The position numbers were made by a program, and so were the translations under genes. Source: JACADW01 sp963747985 (GTDB lineage Bacteria; Acidobacteriota; UBA6911). From it: 64,000 bases of DNA. This document shows, piece after piece, positions 1 to 8,716 of this stretch; position 1 is the first letter of the stretch, and each line of letters starts with the position of its first letter. Location of the stretch: assembly GCA_963747985.1 (NCBI GenBank), contig CAVVHG010000009.1:248001-312000 (forward strand). The letters run 5' to 3'. Below the pieces are notes generated by a model, which was not told the DNA's origin, ran no database searches, and saw only the letters and a list, made by a program, of their open reading frames with translations.

Positions 1-615
1 GCCCGGCAGGTCATCGGGGCTGAGATGACCGTCCAGGAGGTGATGCGTGAGATCGTACGCGACCGGGTCTTCTACGAAGAGTCGCAAGGCGGAGTCACGT
101 TTTCAGGCGGCGAGCCGCTGATGCAAGTCGGATTCCTGTGTGAACTGCTCGAAGCATGCCGGTCAGCAGGTATCCGTACGGCCGTGGACACCTGCGGATT
201 TGCCGCGCCCGGTGACCTGCTGGCAATCGCACCGATGACGGATCTGTTCCTGTACGACCTGAAGTTCATGGATGACGCAAAACACCGGCAGCACACGGGC
301 GTTTCGAACAGTGCGATTTTGAGCAACCTCAAGGCCTTGGGCTCGATTCACGGCAATATCTGGCTCCGGATCCCTCTCATCCCGGGGATCAACGACTCCG
401 AGGAGGACTTCGAGATCCTGGCCCGGTTCGCGGCCTCCGTGCGCGGAGTGCGCCAGGTCAACCTGCTGCCGTACCACAAGACCGGCCTGCATAAGTTCCG
501 GCGCCTGGGCCTCACCTACTCGCTGGAGAACGTTCAGGAGCCTTCGGCCGAGCTCATCGAAAGTATCCGGCTGAAGTTTGCCGCCGTTGGCATCAGCGCC
601 GTCGCAGGAGGGTAG
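1..615 (+). CDS. Glycyl-radical enzyme activating protein (5' partial)
   Basis: Radical-SAM activase that installs the glycyl radical on the enzyme encoded just downstream. The reading frame is open from base 1 with no start signal, so the N-terminus, including the CxxxCxxC cluster motif, lies outside the window. What remains is typical of PFL-activase-like proteins: FYEESQGGVTFSGGEPLMQ near the beginning (the GGEP motif binds SAM), then VDTCGFA, FLYDLKFMD and RIPLIPGIND, and near the C-terminus NLLPYHKTGLHKFRRLG. A 142-bp gap separates it from the glycyl-radical enzyme on the same strand, the usual pairing. Family is secure; exact substrate enzyme is inferred from the neighbour. Confidence 0.9.
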   Translation, partial: ARQVIGAEMTVQEVMREIVRDRVFYEESQGGVTFSGGEPLMQVGFLCELLEACRSAGIRTAVDTCGFAAPGDLLAIAPMTDLFLYDLKFMDDAKHRQHTGVSNSAILSNLKALGSIHGNIWLRIPLIPGINDSEEDFEILARFAASVRGVRQVNLLPYHKTGLHKFRRLGLTYSLENVQEPSAELIESIRLKFAAVGISAVAGG

Positions 616-657
616 AGTCACAAAGGCAGTGCCTTGCCGCCGCGAAGAACTGGGCGC

Positions 658-686
658 TTATCGCGAGGCCCGGAAACGCGTACAAT
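658..686 (+). promoter_or_regulatory. Possible sigma70-type promoter for the glycyl-radical enzyme gene
   Basis: TACAAT at 681-686 (5 of 6 matches to the -10 consensus) lies 17 bp after TTATCG at 658-663 (a weak -35). It sits about 70 bp upstream of the ATG at 758 and would allow expression of the enzyme independently of its activase. Seen by eye only. Confidence 0.3.
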
Positions 687-757
687 AGTGCGGTTTCCCG
701 GTTTGAGTTCGTGGTCTCAGTTGAAGCCGGTTCGCCCCGGTACACTTACGACTCTCT

Positions 758-3118
758 ATGAACGAAAGAACAGAAAAGCTGCGACGTGAAAGCCTTGAGG
801 CGATGCCATCGATCTCGCCGGAGCGGGCGCTCCTCATGACCCGATTCTACAAGGAAAACGAGGGCAAGTACTCCGTGCCGGTGATGCGCGCGCAGGCCTT
901 CCTGCATCTCTGCAGGCACAAGACGATACATATCGGCGAAGACGAACTCATCGTCGGCGAGCGTGGCCCCCGCCCGAAATGCGTGCCCACCTACCCGGAG
1001 CTGACCTGCCACAGCCTGGAAGACCTGCGCATTCTCGATTCCCGCCCCAAGACCTGGTATCGCGTCGACGGGGAGTGCCTGCGCATCTATGACGAGGATG
1101 TCATCCCTTACTGGCGCGGCCGGTCGATGCGCGACCGGATGTTCGCCGAGCTCCCCCAGGAGTGGCGCGATGCCTATGATGCGGGCATCTTCACAGAGTT
1201 CATGGAGCAGCGGGCGCCGGGTCACACCGTCCTGGACGGCAAGATCTACGGCAAGGGCATGCTGGACTTCAAGAACGACATCGTGCAGGTCGTCTCCAGC
1301 CTCGACTTTCTCACGGACCCGGAGGCCTACGAGAAACGCGAGGCATTGAAGTCGTTCGACATTGCGTGCGACGCCGCCATCATTTATGCGCAACGCCATG
1401 CCGGGCTTGCCCGCGAGCTCGCCGCGAACGAGACACGCCCGCAGCGCCGCGCCGAGTTGCTGAAGATCGCCGATGCCTGTGACCGCGTCCCCGCGCAGCC
1501 GCCGCGCGACTTTCACGAAGCGCTCCAGTACTACTGGTTCTGCCACCTCGCGGTCATCACGGAGCTGAACGGGTGGGACTCCTTCAATCCCGGCCACCTG
1601 GACCAGCACCTGCTTCCTTTTTACGACCGGGGCATCGACGACGGCACTCTCACGCGCGAGTCTGCCCGGGAACTGCTGGAGTGTTTCTTCATAAAGTTCA
1701 ACAACCACCCCGCGCCGCCGAAGGTAGGTGTCACCGCGGCGGAGAGCGGCACGTACACGGACTTTGCCAATATCAACATAGGCGGTCTGCTGGCGGACGG
1801 CTCGGACGGCTCCAACGAGGTGTCTCATATCCTGCTCGACATCGTGGACGAGATGCACTTGCTGCAGCCGAGCTCGAATATCCAGCTGTCACGCAAGAGT
1901 CCTGATGGGCTGCTGAAACATGCCCTCCGGGTCCTGAAAAGAGGCTACGGTTTCCCGTCGATCTTCAATGCCGATGTGGTGGTCGAGGAACAGATCCGCC
2001 AGGGGAAGACCCTGGAAGACGCACGTGCTGGCGGCTGCAGCGGATGCGTCGAAGTTGGGGCGTTCGGGAAGGAAGCGTTCATACTCACCGGTTATTTCAA
2101 CCTGGTCAAAGTCCTCGAGTTGACGCTGCATGACGGCGTCGACCCCAGGACCGGAAAGCAGCTTGGCCCGCACACCGGTGGGGCTGACGAGCTGCGGAAT
2201 TTCGATCAGTTGTCCGCGGCTTGGCGCAGACAATTCCGGCATTTTCTCGAGATCAAGGTCCGTGGCAGCCGGCTGATCGAGCGTATGTATGCGAACCACA
2301 TGCCGGCACCATTCCTGAGCGTGTTGATCGACGACTGCGTCCTGAACGGCAGGGACTACAACGCCGGCGGCGCGCGGTACAACAATACCTTCATCCAGAT
2401 GGTCGGCATCGGAAGCATTACCGACAGCCTCAGCGCGATCAAGGAAACGGTTTTCGAGTCCAGTGCCATGACGCTGGGCCGCCTGGTCGATGTGCTCGCC
2501 AGGGACTTCGCCGGCGAGGAAATACTCCGCCACCGTCTCGTCAACCGCACCCACAAGTACGGCAACGACGATGAGTACGCCGACGATATCATGAAGATGG
2601 TCTTCGACGCATGCGTCGAGGAGATCGACGGCAAGCCGGATGCACGGGGCGGCCGCTACCGCGTCGAGATGCTGCCGACGACGAGTCATGTCTATTTCGG
2701 CAGCGTGACCGGAGCCATGCCGGACGGCCGCAAGGCCGGCCTGCCCCTTTCCGAGGGCATAAGCCCCGTACAGGGGGCGGACCGGAGGGGCCCCACGGCA
2801 GTCGTCAAGAGCGCCGCCAGGATGGACCATGTGAAGACCGGCGGGACACTGCTCAACATGAAGTTCTCACCCGGCCTGGTCTCCACCGAGGACGGGATCG
2901 ACAAGTGGGCCCACCTGGTGCGGAGCTACTTCAAAATGGACGGTCATCACGTCCAGTTCAACGTCGTGACGGCTGAGACGTTCCGCCAGGCTCAGGCGAA
3001 CCCGGAGCAGCACCGCGACCTGATTGTGCGGGTTGCCGGATACAGCGACTATTTCTGTGACCTCTCGGTCGAACTGCAGGAAGAGATCATCGCCCGCACC
3101 GAGCACCGGGGGTTCTGA
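758..3118 (+). CDS. hypD: Glycyl-radical enzyme, trans-4-hydroxy-L-proline dehydratase type
   Basis: A 786-aa member of the pyruvate formate-lyase-like superfamily. The thiyl Cys is C430 in SGCVEV, with E432 two residues on; the glycyl radical is G761 in RVAGYSDYF, 25 residues from the end. As I recall it, the Clostridioides difficile HypD active site uses F152, H160, D278, S334, F340, C434, E436, Y450 and G765. Here F148, H156, D274, S330, F336, C430, E432, Y446 and G761 all fall at a constant offset of -4. That argues for dehydration of trans-4-hydroxy-L-proline to 1-pyrroline-5-carboxylate in the cytoplasm under anoxia. No P5C reductase gene is next to it. The symbol hypD here is not the hydrogenase maturation gene. 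Confidence 0.82.
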   Translation: MNERTEKLRRESLEAMPSISPERALLMTRFYKENEGKYSVPVMRAQAFLHLCRHKTIHIGEDELIVGERGPRPKCVPTYPELTCHSLEDLRILDSRPKTWYRVDGECLRIYDEDVIPYWRGRSMRDRMFAELPQEWRDAYDAGIFTEFMEQRAPGHTVLDGKIYGKGMLDFKNDIVQVVSSLDFLTDPEAYEKREALKSFDIACDAAIIYAQRHAGLARELAANETRPQRRAELLKIADACDRVPAQPPRDFHEALQYYWFCHLAVITELNGWDSFNPGHLDQHLLPFYDRGIDDGTLTRESARELLECFFIKFNNHPAPPKVGVTAAESGTYTDFANINIGGLLADGSDGSNEVSHILLDIVDEMHLLQPSSNIQLSRKSPDGLLKHALRVLKRGYGFPSIFNADVVVEEQIRQGKTLEDARAGGCSGCVEVGAFGKEAFILTGYFNLVKVLELTLHDGVDPRTGKQLGPHTGGADELRNFDQLSAAWRRQFRHFLEIKVRGSRLIERMYANHMPAPFLSVLIDDCVLNGRDYNAGGARYNNTFIQMVGIGSITDSLSAIKETVFESSAMTLGRLVDVLARDFAGEEILRHRLVNRTHKYGNDDEYADDIMKMVFDACVEEIDGKPDARGGRYRVEMLPTTSHVYFGSVTGAMPDGRKAGLPLSEGISPVQGADRRGPTAVVKSAARMDHVKTGGTLLNMKFSPGLVSTEDGIDKWAHLVRSYFKMDGHHVQFNVVTAETFRQAQANPEQHRDLIVRVAGYSDYFCDLSVELQEEIIARTEHRGF

Positions 3119-3184
3119 GCCTGTCTCACCCTGAAGCCGGTCTATCTGTTCCTCGGTTGCGATGCACAGACCGACCATGACAAA

Positions 3185-3560
3185 CGGAGATTGCGCTTGC
3201 TCTCTCACGCCCTTCCAGGGCTCGTTCGTTCGCCTCGTCCCGATCCGGGGTTCGCTGCGCTCACTCCATTATGTCTATGTTTCTTTCGCCCCTCCGGGGC
3301 GGACGCCCCCATTCTCTCTCCAGTCCCCCCACATTCCGTCGCGGCGAGAGTTCACCGGCGGAGATCACCCGTACAAATCGGAGTCCCGAAGCGCCGGAGG
3401 CGTGAGTAAGATTCCGGAGAATCCACGCCTTGACCCGATGCCCAGGAGCGCCAGAGGCGCGACAGACAGTAGCCCCGGGTGAGCGAAGCGAACCCGGGGA
3501 TAGAGACCCCAAGAGACATTCGAGCCCCAGGGGGGCGAAAGAAATCTGGACAACAGTACC
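3185..3560. repeat. Inverted-repeat-rich intergenic element
   Basis: The roughly 470-bp gap between the glycyl-radical enzyme and the MFS gene carries no convincing gene. It holds many short hairpins arranged quasi-symmetrically. On the left are GGGGTTCGCTGCGCTCACTCC (around 3250) and CGCCCCTCCGGGGCG (around 3288). On the right their near-complements recur: GGGTGAGCGAAGCGAACCC (around 3477) and a GGGGGGCGAAAGAAAT stretch near 3532. GCGCCGGAGGCG and GCGCCAGAGGCGC lie between. The layout resembles the mobile elements at 8.2 and 26.6 kb but the sequence differs and I found no clear target duplication. Confidence 0.5.
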
Positions 3561-3591
3561 AAGCCGACACTTGGGCTGTCTGCGCTGCGGA

Positions 3592-4878
3592 CTATTCCGG
3601 AAGCGGCTTGCCTCTAGTCTCGGGCGCGAAAGGCAGGATGAGCAGGCCAAACAGGTAGATGAGTGCTATCGTGCTGGCGGCAGGGCCAAAACCTCCCAGG
3701 GCTGCCACCAGGAAGCCGGTCAGGAAGGGCCCTGCCGATGCCAGAACGCGGCCGATGTTGAAGCAGAATCCGGCGCCGGTTGCCCGGATCCGAGTCGGGT
3801 AAAGCTCCGGTAGATAAATGGGGAAGCCGCTGAAAATGCCATTGTTGAAGAATCCGAGTATGGGCAGCAGCACCATAACGTGAGAGTAGGAACGAGGCAC
3901 GAAGAAGGTGATCGGCAAGGTGATCAGGCTGCCTGCGCACATGAGCGCGAACACAGCTCTTCTGCCAAACCGGTCTGCCAAAGGACCGAAACTCAGGTAG
4001 CCTGCCAGAGCCCCGGCGTTCAGGACCATCGTCGCATAGCTGACATAGTCCGAGAGTGTCGACCCGTCCACACCCTCGAGACTGGGCAGAGCGCGGATCA
4101 GTGTCGGCGTCCAGTTGGTTGCGCCCCACAATCCAAAGACCGCGACGAAGGCCAGCCCCGATCCGACGAAGGTGGAGCGCCTGAGGGCCGGCGAAAAGAG
4201 TTCCGCCAGCTTTCCCAAACTGCTGTCTCCCGCCTGCTGCTCGCTCGCGCGGGCCTTGACCCATCGTTCCGGTTCCTTCACCCACAAGCGAACGAGCATG
4301 GCGACTATCGCCGGTGCGATGCCAATGAGGAAAAGAACCCGCCAGCCAAAACCGGCCATCGCCAGGTTGACGAGTGCGGCGAACAAGAATCCGGCGGCCC
4401 AGGCTGACTGCAGTATTCCCGCCGCCCTGGCACGCTTGTCCTCCGGCCAAACCTCGGCAACCAGCGCCGCACCGGCGGCCCACTCGCCGCCGATGCCCAG
4501 GGCCGTCAGGAACCGGTAGATGGCGAGTTGCCACCATGTCGCGGACAATGCGGCCATGCCGGTGAAGACGGCGTAAATGAGAATCGTGAAGATGAGCGTC
4601 TTTGTCCGGCCGAAGCGGTCGGCGAGCATGCCGAACAGGACGCCACCTGTGGCCCAGCCGATGAGGAAAATGGAAAAAATGATTCCACCGTACCACCCGA
4701 TGGTGTCGGAGTCCGCCGCCCTGCCTGCTATCGGATCCAGCAGTTCCGTCAGGGCCGGATGGAGGACGATCGCGTAGATCGTCGAGTCCATCGAGTCAAA
4801 CACCCAGCCGAGCCATGCGACGAACAGAACAAGCCACTGGTAGCCGGTGACACCTTCGCGCCACGATTCCCGTTTCAT
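3592..4878 (-). CDS. MFS transporter (metabolite:H+ symporter-like)
   Basis: A 428-aa major facilitator with about 12 hydrophobic segments. It starts MKRESWREGVTGYQWLVL and has the two loop signatures of the superfamily, GMLADRFGRTKTL after TM2 and FGPLADRFGRRAVF in the second half. ALGIGGEWAAGAALVAEVWP resembles the sugar/aromatic-acid symporter branch. The frame stays open upstream to 5754, but that extension runs through another gene read in the wrong frame; the ATG at 4878 is chosen because family homology begins there and the upstream gene stops 11 bp before it (4890). The two are probably cotranscribed. No strong ribosome-binding site precedes the ATG, consistent with coupling to the upstream gene. 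Substrate unknown. Confidence 0.85.
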   Translation of the reverse strand: MKRESWREGVTGYQWLVLFVAWLGWVFDSMDSTIYAIVLHPALTELLDPIAGRAADSDTIGWYGGIIFSIFLIGWATGGVLFGMLADRFGRTKTLIFTILIYAVFTGMAALSATWWQLAIYRFLTALGIGGEWAAGAALVAEVWPEDKRARAAGILQSAWAAGFLFAALVNLAMAGFGWRVLFLIGIAPAIVAMLVRLWVKEPERWVKARASEQQAGDSSLGKLAELFSPALRRSTFVGSGLAFVAVFGLWGATNWTPTLIRALPSLEGVDGSTLSDYVSYATMVLNAGALAGYLSFGPLADRFGRRAVFALMCAGSLITLPITFFVPRSYSHVMVLLPILGFFNNGIFSGFPIYLPELYPTRIRATGAGFCFNIGRVLASAGPFLTGFLVAALGGFGPAASTIALIYLFGLLILPFAPETRGKPLPE

Positions 4879-4889
4879 GGGCGAGCATT

Positions 4890-5619
4890 CTACAACAACC
4901 GGATGTTCATACAGAGGTTCATCAAAGGTGTGACTGCCCGGAAGACCGCAAGCATGGCATCGACCAGGTCCGATCCGGTCGAGGCCAGGACTTCCTCCTC
5001 CGGGAACGGATAATAGACCTGGAACCCTGCCCAGTTCCCGGGGGGTGCTGATTTCAGGACCTGGCTGAGTTTTCCCATCGTCGGGAAGTCCTTCTTCGAT
5101 GCCTGAATGAACTGATCTTCCCAATTGCCTGCGTGCAGCCGGAACCCCTCGCGCAGGAGTGAGGCGGCGCAATTCGCGTTCCATGGGCCCGCCGGGTTTC
5201 ATCTGTCTCAGCAACCGGTGCCAGTCCCAGTCCGGAGCCAGCTGGCACTGGGGAAACTCACGCGGAGCCCTGACGTAGCCTCTTTCCACCTGCATGCCGC
5301 ATTCGAAAAGGCGATCCTCGGTGTCCATCGAAATGAAGAACTTCGAGCAGCCGAAGCTGACCTTCGAAGATAACGGCATGGCATCGCGGTTCGCGCGGGG
5401 AAGATAGCCGATCCACTGCCAGAACACGCCTCGCCCCCAGCGTTCGGTGACGAAAGGCTGACCGTAGCCGGATTCGAGCGCAAGCTTGAGGATGCGGGTG
5501 ATGCGCTCGTTGTCCTCGAGATTGCCGACGCGGATCCCGCGCCTGAAATCGAGGAATTCCGGGCGAAACCCGATTGAGGCGGCTGGTGCCGGCGCGAAAG
5601 TACGTCGTGTTTTGTCCAT
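4890..5619 (-). pseudogene. Uncharacterised protein gene with one frameshift
   Basis: The first part reads from the ATG at 5619 (MDKTRRTFAPAPAASIGF...) to ...PMERELRRL at about 5161. Shifting by one base at about 5160 lets the protein continue as LLREGFRLHAGNWEDQF..., then FPTMGKLSQVLKSAPPGNW, ending ...NLCMNIRLL at 4890, about 243 aa in all. Total length is 730 nt, that is 243 codons plus one, as expected for a single extra base. Both halves have sensible composition, no signal peptide and no membrane segment. I do not recognise the family. It may be a true recent pseudogene or one sequencing error. It lies 11 bp upstream of the MFS transporter on the same strand. Confidence 0.65.
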
Positions 5620-6093
5620 TTTCAATGGTCTCCGAGGAGATTGCTGCCGTGCCATCGGCCCCCTGTGGCGGGCCAACTTCTTACAATGAACGATCTCCAA
5701 GCGCACACCATTCTTGCCCATTTCCGATCCGGAACGCCAGCCCCGCATAGACAACAGGCACGATTACAAAACGCGGCAAGCCGCCCGGTCGTTTCGAGCG
5801 CTGCCTCGCACCGACCTGTCCGAGGGGGACATTGCTGCCGGCACCACCCGCTTGCGGTCGGGTAACATGAGGTAACCATGGATGCACTCCCTTTCGAAGC
5901 GATACCGATCCCGATTCCGATCCCGCAGTCACCTGGATGGGCGCCGGTGTGTTGAGCAGGCCCAAGCCACTGCTGTTGAGCATGGTCGAGTATCCAGGCC
6001 GGATATTATCTGGCCTGCCTGCGAATTCTGGGTTAGCATGCAGCCCGGGGGCCGGGCACCGAACCGACATCAACTGACGAGCAGGAAACACCC
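5620..6093. other. Intergenic region without a recognisable gene
   Basis: This is the divergent spacer between the frameshifted gene (minus) and the HGSNAT-like gene (plus). It holds an iterated GATCCCGATTCCGATCCCG-like tract near 5905 that recurs in part near 9815. I see no coding potential, RNA gene or clear promoter. Confidence 0.5.
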
Positions 6094-7206
6094 ATGGACC
6101 AGAAATCCGGACAACCGAACATACCGGAAGGGCGGCTTTTGTCGCTTGACTTCTTTCGGGGCATCACGATGTTCCTCCTCGTGGGGGAGGCGACCGAACT
6201 CTATGCCCTGCTGGGATCTCAGGCGCTGCAGGGGACAATTCTGGGCGCCATCGGGATGCAACTTGACCACCACCCCTGGAACGGCTTGCGCTTCTGGGAC
6301 CTCATCCAGCCGTTTTTCATGTTCATCGTCGGGGTCGCGATGCCTTTTTCGATCGGCCGGAGGTGGGAACACGGCGATAGGTGGACACAGACGTTCCATC
6401 ACGCACTTCGCCGCTCGGGATTGCTGCTTCTCTTCGGCTGGGGCCTTTATTGCATCGGGCCCGGCAGGCTTACATTCGAGCTCTGGAATGTCCTCGCTCA
6501 GCTGTCCTTCACCTACCTGGTCGCTTTCCTGATGATGCGAAAATCTGCGCGGACGCAGATTTCTTTCACCTTTGCCCTGCTGGTGATTTCCGAGCTTCTC
6601 TACCGGCTCTGGCCGGTTGCCGGTTTTAACCAGCCGTTTACCCCCGACCAGAACTTCGGATCCTGGGTCGACCTCCATATTATGGGGAAGCTGTCCGAAG
6701 GCCACTGGGTCGCATTCAATGCCATTCCGACGACGGCCCACACCATGTGGGGTGTCCTGGCAGGACAAGTCCTGAGGAGCGACCGCCCATCAGCCCGAAA
6801 GATCAGGGCGCTGGTGATCGCCGGGATCATCGGTGTGGTTGTCGGCTACGCGCTCGATCCCGTGACCCCGATAATCAAGCGAATCTGCACCAGTTCGTTC
6901 GTGATCGTCAGCGGCGGATGGTGCCTGCTCGCCCTCGCCCTGTGCTACTGGCTTATCGACGTGAAGAAGCTGCAGCGAGGAGTCCTCTTCTTCAACATCG
7001 TGGGCATGAACTCGATTTTCATCTACATGTTTACCAACACAGGCGGCGCGGAATGGCTCCACAGGATCGCCAAACCCTTCACGATGGGAGCGTTCGTCTG
7101 GGCGGGAGACCTTCAGGCCAGGATCGTCACGAGCGTCGTGGTCTGGGGAATGCTCTGGTCTCTGTGCTATTGGCTTTACAAGCGCAGGATCTTCATGAGG
7201 ATCTAG
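6094..7206 (+). CDS. Polytopic membrane protein, HGSNAT/DUF5009-like acyltransferase family
   Basis: A 370-aa inner-membrane protein with about ten hydrophobic segments. The N-terminus RLLSLDFFRGITMFLLVG matches the conserved LDxFRG opening of the heparan-alpha-glucosaminide N-acetyltransferase-like/DUF5009 family. Also typical are FWDLIQPFFMFIVGVAMPFS and the late segment NIVGMNSIFIYMFTN. Bacterial members are thought to acylate sugars across the membrane, often next to carbohydrate genes. Here the convergent neighbour is a sugar-isomerase-like protein, which fits but does not prove a sugar role. Length is normal for the family. Confidence 0.8.
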   Translation: MDQKSGQPNIPEGRLLSLDFFRGITMFLLVGEATELYALLGSQALQGTILGAIGMQLDHHPWNGLRFWDLIQPFFMFIVGVAMPFSIGRRWEHGDRWTQTFHHALRRSGLLLLFGWGLYCIGPGRLTFELWNVLAQLSFTYLVAFLMMRKSARTQISFTFALLVISELLYRLWPVAGFNQPFTPDQNFGSWVDLHIMGKLSEGHWVAFNAIPTTAHTMWGVLAGQVLRSDRPSARKIRALVIAGIIGVVVGYALDPVTPIIKRICTSSFVIVSGGWCLLALALCYWLIDVKKLQRGVLFFNIVGMNSIFIYMFTNTGGAEWLHRIAKPFTMGAFVWAGDLQARIVTSVVVWGMLWSLCYWLYKRRIFMRI

Positions 7207-7240
7207 CCGGGGATCCCGATCCGACCCGGAAATCCCCGGC
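7206..7240. terminator. Hairpin between convergent genes
   Basis: GCCGGGGAT (7206-7214) pairs with ATCCCCGGC (7232-7240) directly after the stop codon of the membrane protein gene and before the end of the convergent gene. There is no T-tract, so termination is only suggested by position. Confidence 0.35.
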
Positions 7241-7281
7241 CGGCTCTCGCTATTCGTTTCCAGAACCTCCGCGGATGTTCC

Positions 7282-8151
7282 TTACATCCCCATTCTGCGG
7301 AGGTTTTCCAGGCAGTGCCCGACGCTCTCGAGCGGCGGCATACCTTCAACCTCGTATTCGACGATATACCACTGCGTCCTGCCGACCTTCTCGAGCAGGG
7401 CGAAGACCTCTTTCCACTTCACGTCTCCATCCCCCACATACGCCTTGGGATTGGATTTCGAGTATTCCTTCACGTGTACCGTCGTCGCCCTTCCGGGATA
7501 CTTGCTGATGAAGGGGACAGGATCCGCCCCGCCCTCGAGGGCGTTGCCGATATCGACCTGCATAATGACATTCTGACTGGTGTGCGCGAAGAACGTATCC
7601 CACGGCATCTCACCGTCCAGCGGTTTGAACTCGATTGTGTGGTTGTGGTACCCGACCCGCATCCCTTCGGGTTTGAGTTTCGCCGCAATGGAGTCAAAGA
7701 TGCGGGCGGTTTCCATCCACGCCTTTCTGGACGAGGTCCGTTCCTCGGGGAGCCCGGGGACGATGAGAAATTCGTTGCCGAGTATTCTGTTGAACTCGAC
7801 GGTCGCCTGTAGTTGCTTGTCCATCAGGGTGTCGAGCCCTATGTGAGTTCCACAGCACTTCAACCCGTGGTCGTCGAGCATTTTGCGCAGTTCCTTTGCG
7901 CTACGCTTGTAATATCCGGCGAACTCAACGGCCTTGTATCCCATCTTGGCGACGGCCGCGATCGTACCGGGCAGATCCTTTTCGCACTCGAAGCGAACCG
8001 AGTAGAGCTGGAGGCCGATCGGCTTCCGGGTGGCGGCCGCAGAACCTTCGCACAGTCCAAGCGATTCGGCAACGCCCCCGGCGGCCAATCCTGCGGCGCC
8101 CAGTTTCATGAAAGTGCGTCTTGAAAGCCCATCGTCTCTTCCCGATTTCAT
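7282..8151 (-). CDS. Tat-exported sugar phosphate isomerase/epimerase-like TIM barrel
   Basis: A 289-aa protein of the xylose isomerase-like TIM-barrel family. The N-terminus carries a twin-arginine signal (LSRRTFMKLGAAGLAAGG) followed by a hydrophobic stretch, so it is probably folded in the cytoplasm and exported. Family motifs are IGLQLYSVR, GYKAVEFAGYY, CGTHIG, GMRVGYHNHTIEF (a metal-site His), IMQVDIGN and HVKEY near the end. A GGAGGAGAC ribosome-binding site sits just before the ATG. Such secreted paralogues are common in Acidobacteria and Planctomycetes; substrate is unknown. Confidence 0.85.
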   Translation of the reverse strand: MKSGRDDGLSRRTFMKLGAAGLAAGGVAESLGLCEGSAAATRKPIGLQLYSVRFECEKDLPGTIAAVAKMGYKAVEFAGYYKRSAKELRKMLDDHGLKCCGTHIGLDTLMDKQLQATVEFNRILGNEFLIVPGLPEERTSSRKAWMETARIFDSIAAKLKPEGMRVGYHNHTIEFKPLDGEMPWDTFFAHTSQNVIMQVDIGNALEGGADPVPFISKYPGRATTVHVKEYSKSNPKAYVGDGDVKWKEVFALLEKVGRTQWYIVEYEVEGMPPLESVGHCLENLRRMGM

Positions 8152-8211
8152 GTCTCCTCCTGCAGGATGGTTTGATTCTCAGCAATCCAGGATGTGCTGG
8201 CAGCCGATTCT

Positions 8212-8612
8212 CTGTGATTCAGACAGTCCTGGGATTGAAGTGACCTTGTCTCGTCAGGTGATCGCTGTCCAACCCTTACAGGGTTGGGCCTTGCGGCAGA
8301 TCCGATCCTCCCCGGGGTTTGCACCCCGGGCTGATCTGTTCGACCCCCTTCGGGGTCGAGTCCGGCGTACTGCGTCCGGGTGCTGAGCGTGACCATGCCG
8401 TTGAGTCACCGGTGACGGCGATGCCTCACAGATGCCAGCCGCGATCGACGCCGACGACGCTGAAAGCGTCGGATAGAACAGCCCGGGGTGCAAACCCCGG
8501 GGATCAGGATGATCAGAAGGTGTCAACCCTGAAAGGGTTGAACAGCGTCCTTGCAGCGCAGGCTGCCCGTCACGCGTCGCCAGTCTCGTAGTCCTCACTG
8601 TCTGAACCACAG
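8212..8612. mobile_element. MITE-like element, copy 1 (401 bp)
   Basis: The ends are 16-bp imperfect terminal inverted repeats: CTGTGATTCAGACAGT at 8212-8227 and ACTGTCTGAACCACAG at 8597-8612. The element is flanked by a perfect 10-bp direct repeat AGCCGATTCT (8202-8211 and 8613-8622), as expected for a target-site duplication. Inside are six short hairpins in quasi-symmetric order, for example CCAACCCTTACAGGGTTGG, CCCCGGGGTTTGCACCCCGG, CGACCCCCTTCGGGGTCG and CAACCCTGAAAGGGTTG. There is no transposase gene. An inverted second copy lies at 26636-27041. It sits in the divergent spacer upstream of the HDOD gene. Confidence 0.85.
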
Positions 8613-8658
8613 AGCCGATTCTAGCAGAACTTGCCGATACACAGGCATGAGGTTATGC

Positions 8659-8687
8659 TTGCCATTTGGACTCGAGCTAAGTCTAAT
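8659..8687 (+). promoter_or_regulatory. Predicted sigma70-type promoter of the HDOD gene
   Basis: TTGCCA at 8659-8664 and TCTAAT at 8682-8687 are separated by exactly 17 bp, about 30 bp upstream of the ATG at 8717. It lies just outside the right end of the mobile element. Confidence 0.4.
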
Positions 8688-8716
8688 GCTCCAGAGCATC
8701 CGAGCCGAATTGTGAA

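Noticed and set aside
746..1858. A 370-codon open frame on the minus strand
   Set aside because: It lies wholly inside hypD; the composition is that of an antisense shadow in GC-rich DNA and shows no family motif.
5880..5930. GATCCCGATTCCGATCCCG tract as a tandem repeat or binding-site array
   Set aside because: Only two or three imperfect units; a similar short tract near 9815 is not enough to define an element.
8212..8612. A CRISPR-like array of hairpin repeats
   Set aside because: The stem-loops differ from each other, there are no unique spacers of constant length, and no cas genes are present; TIRs and target duplications fit a mobile element better.
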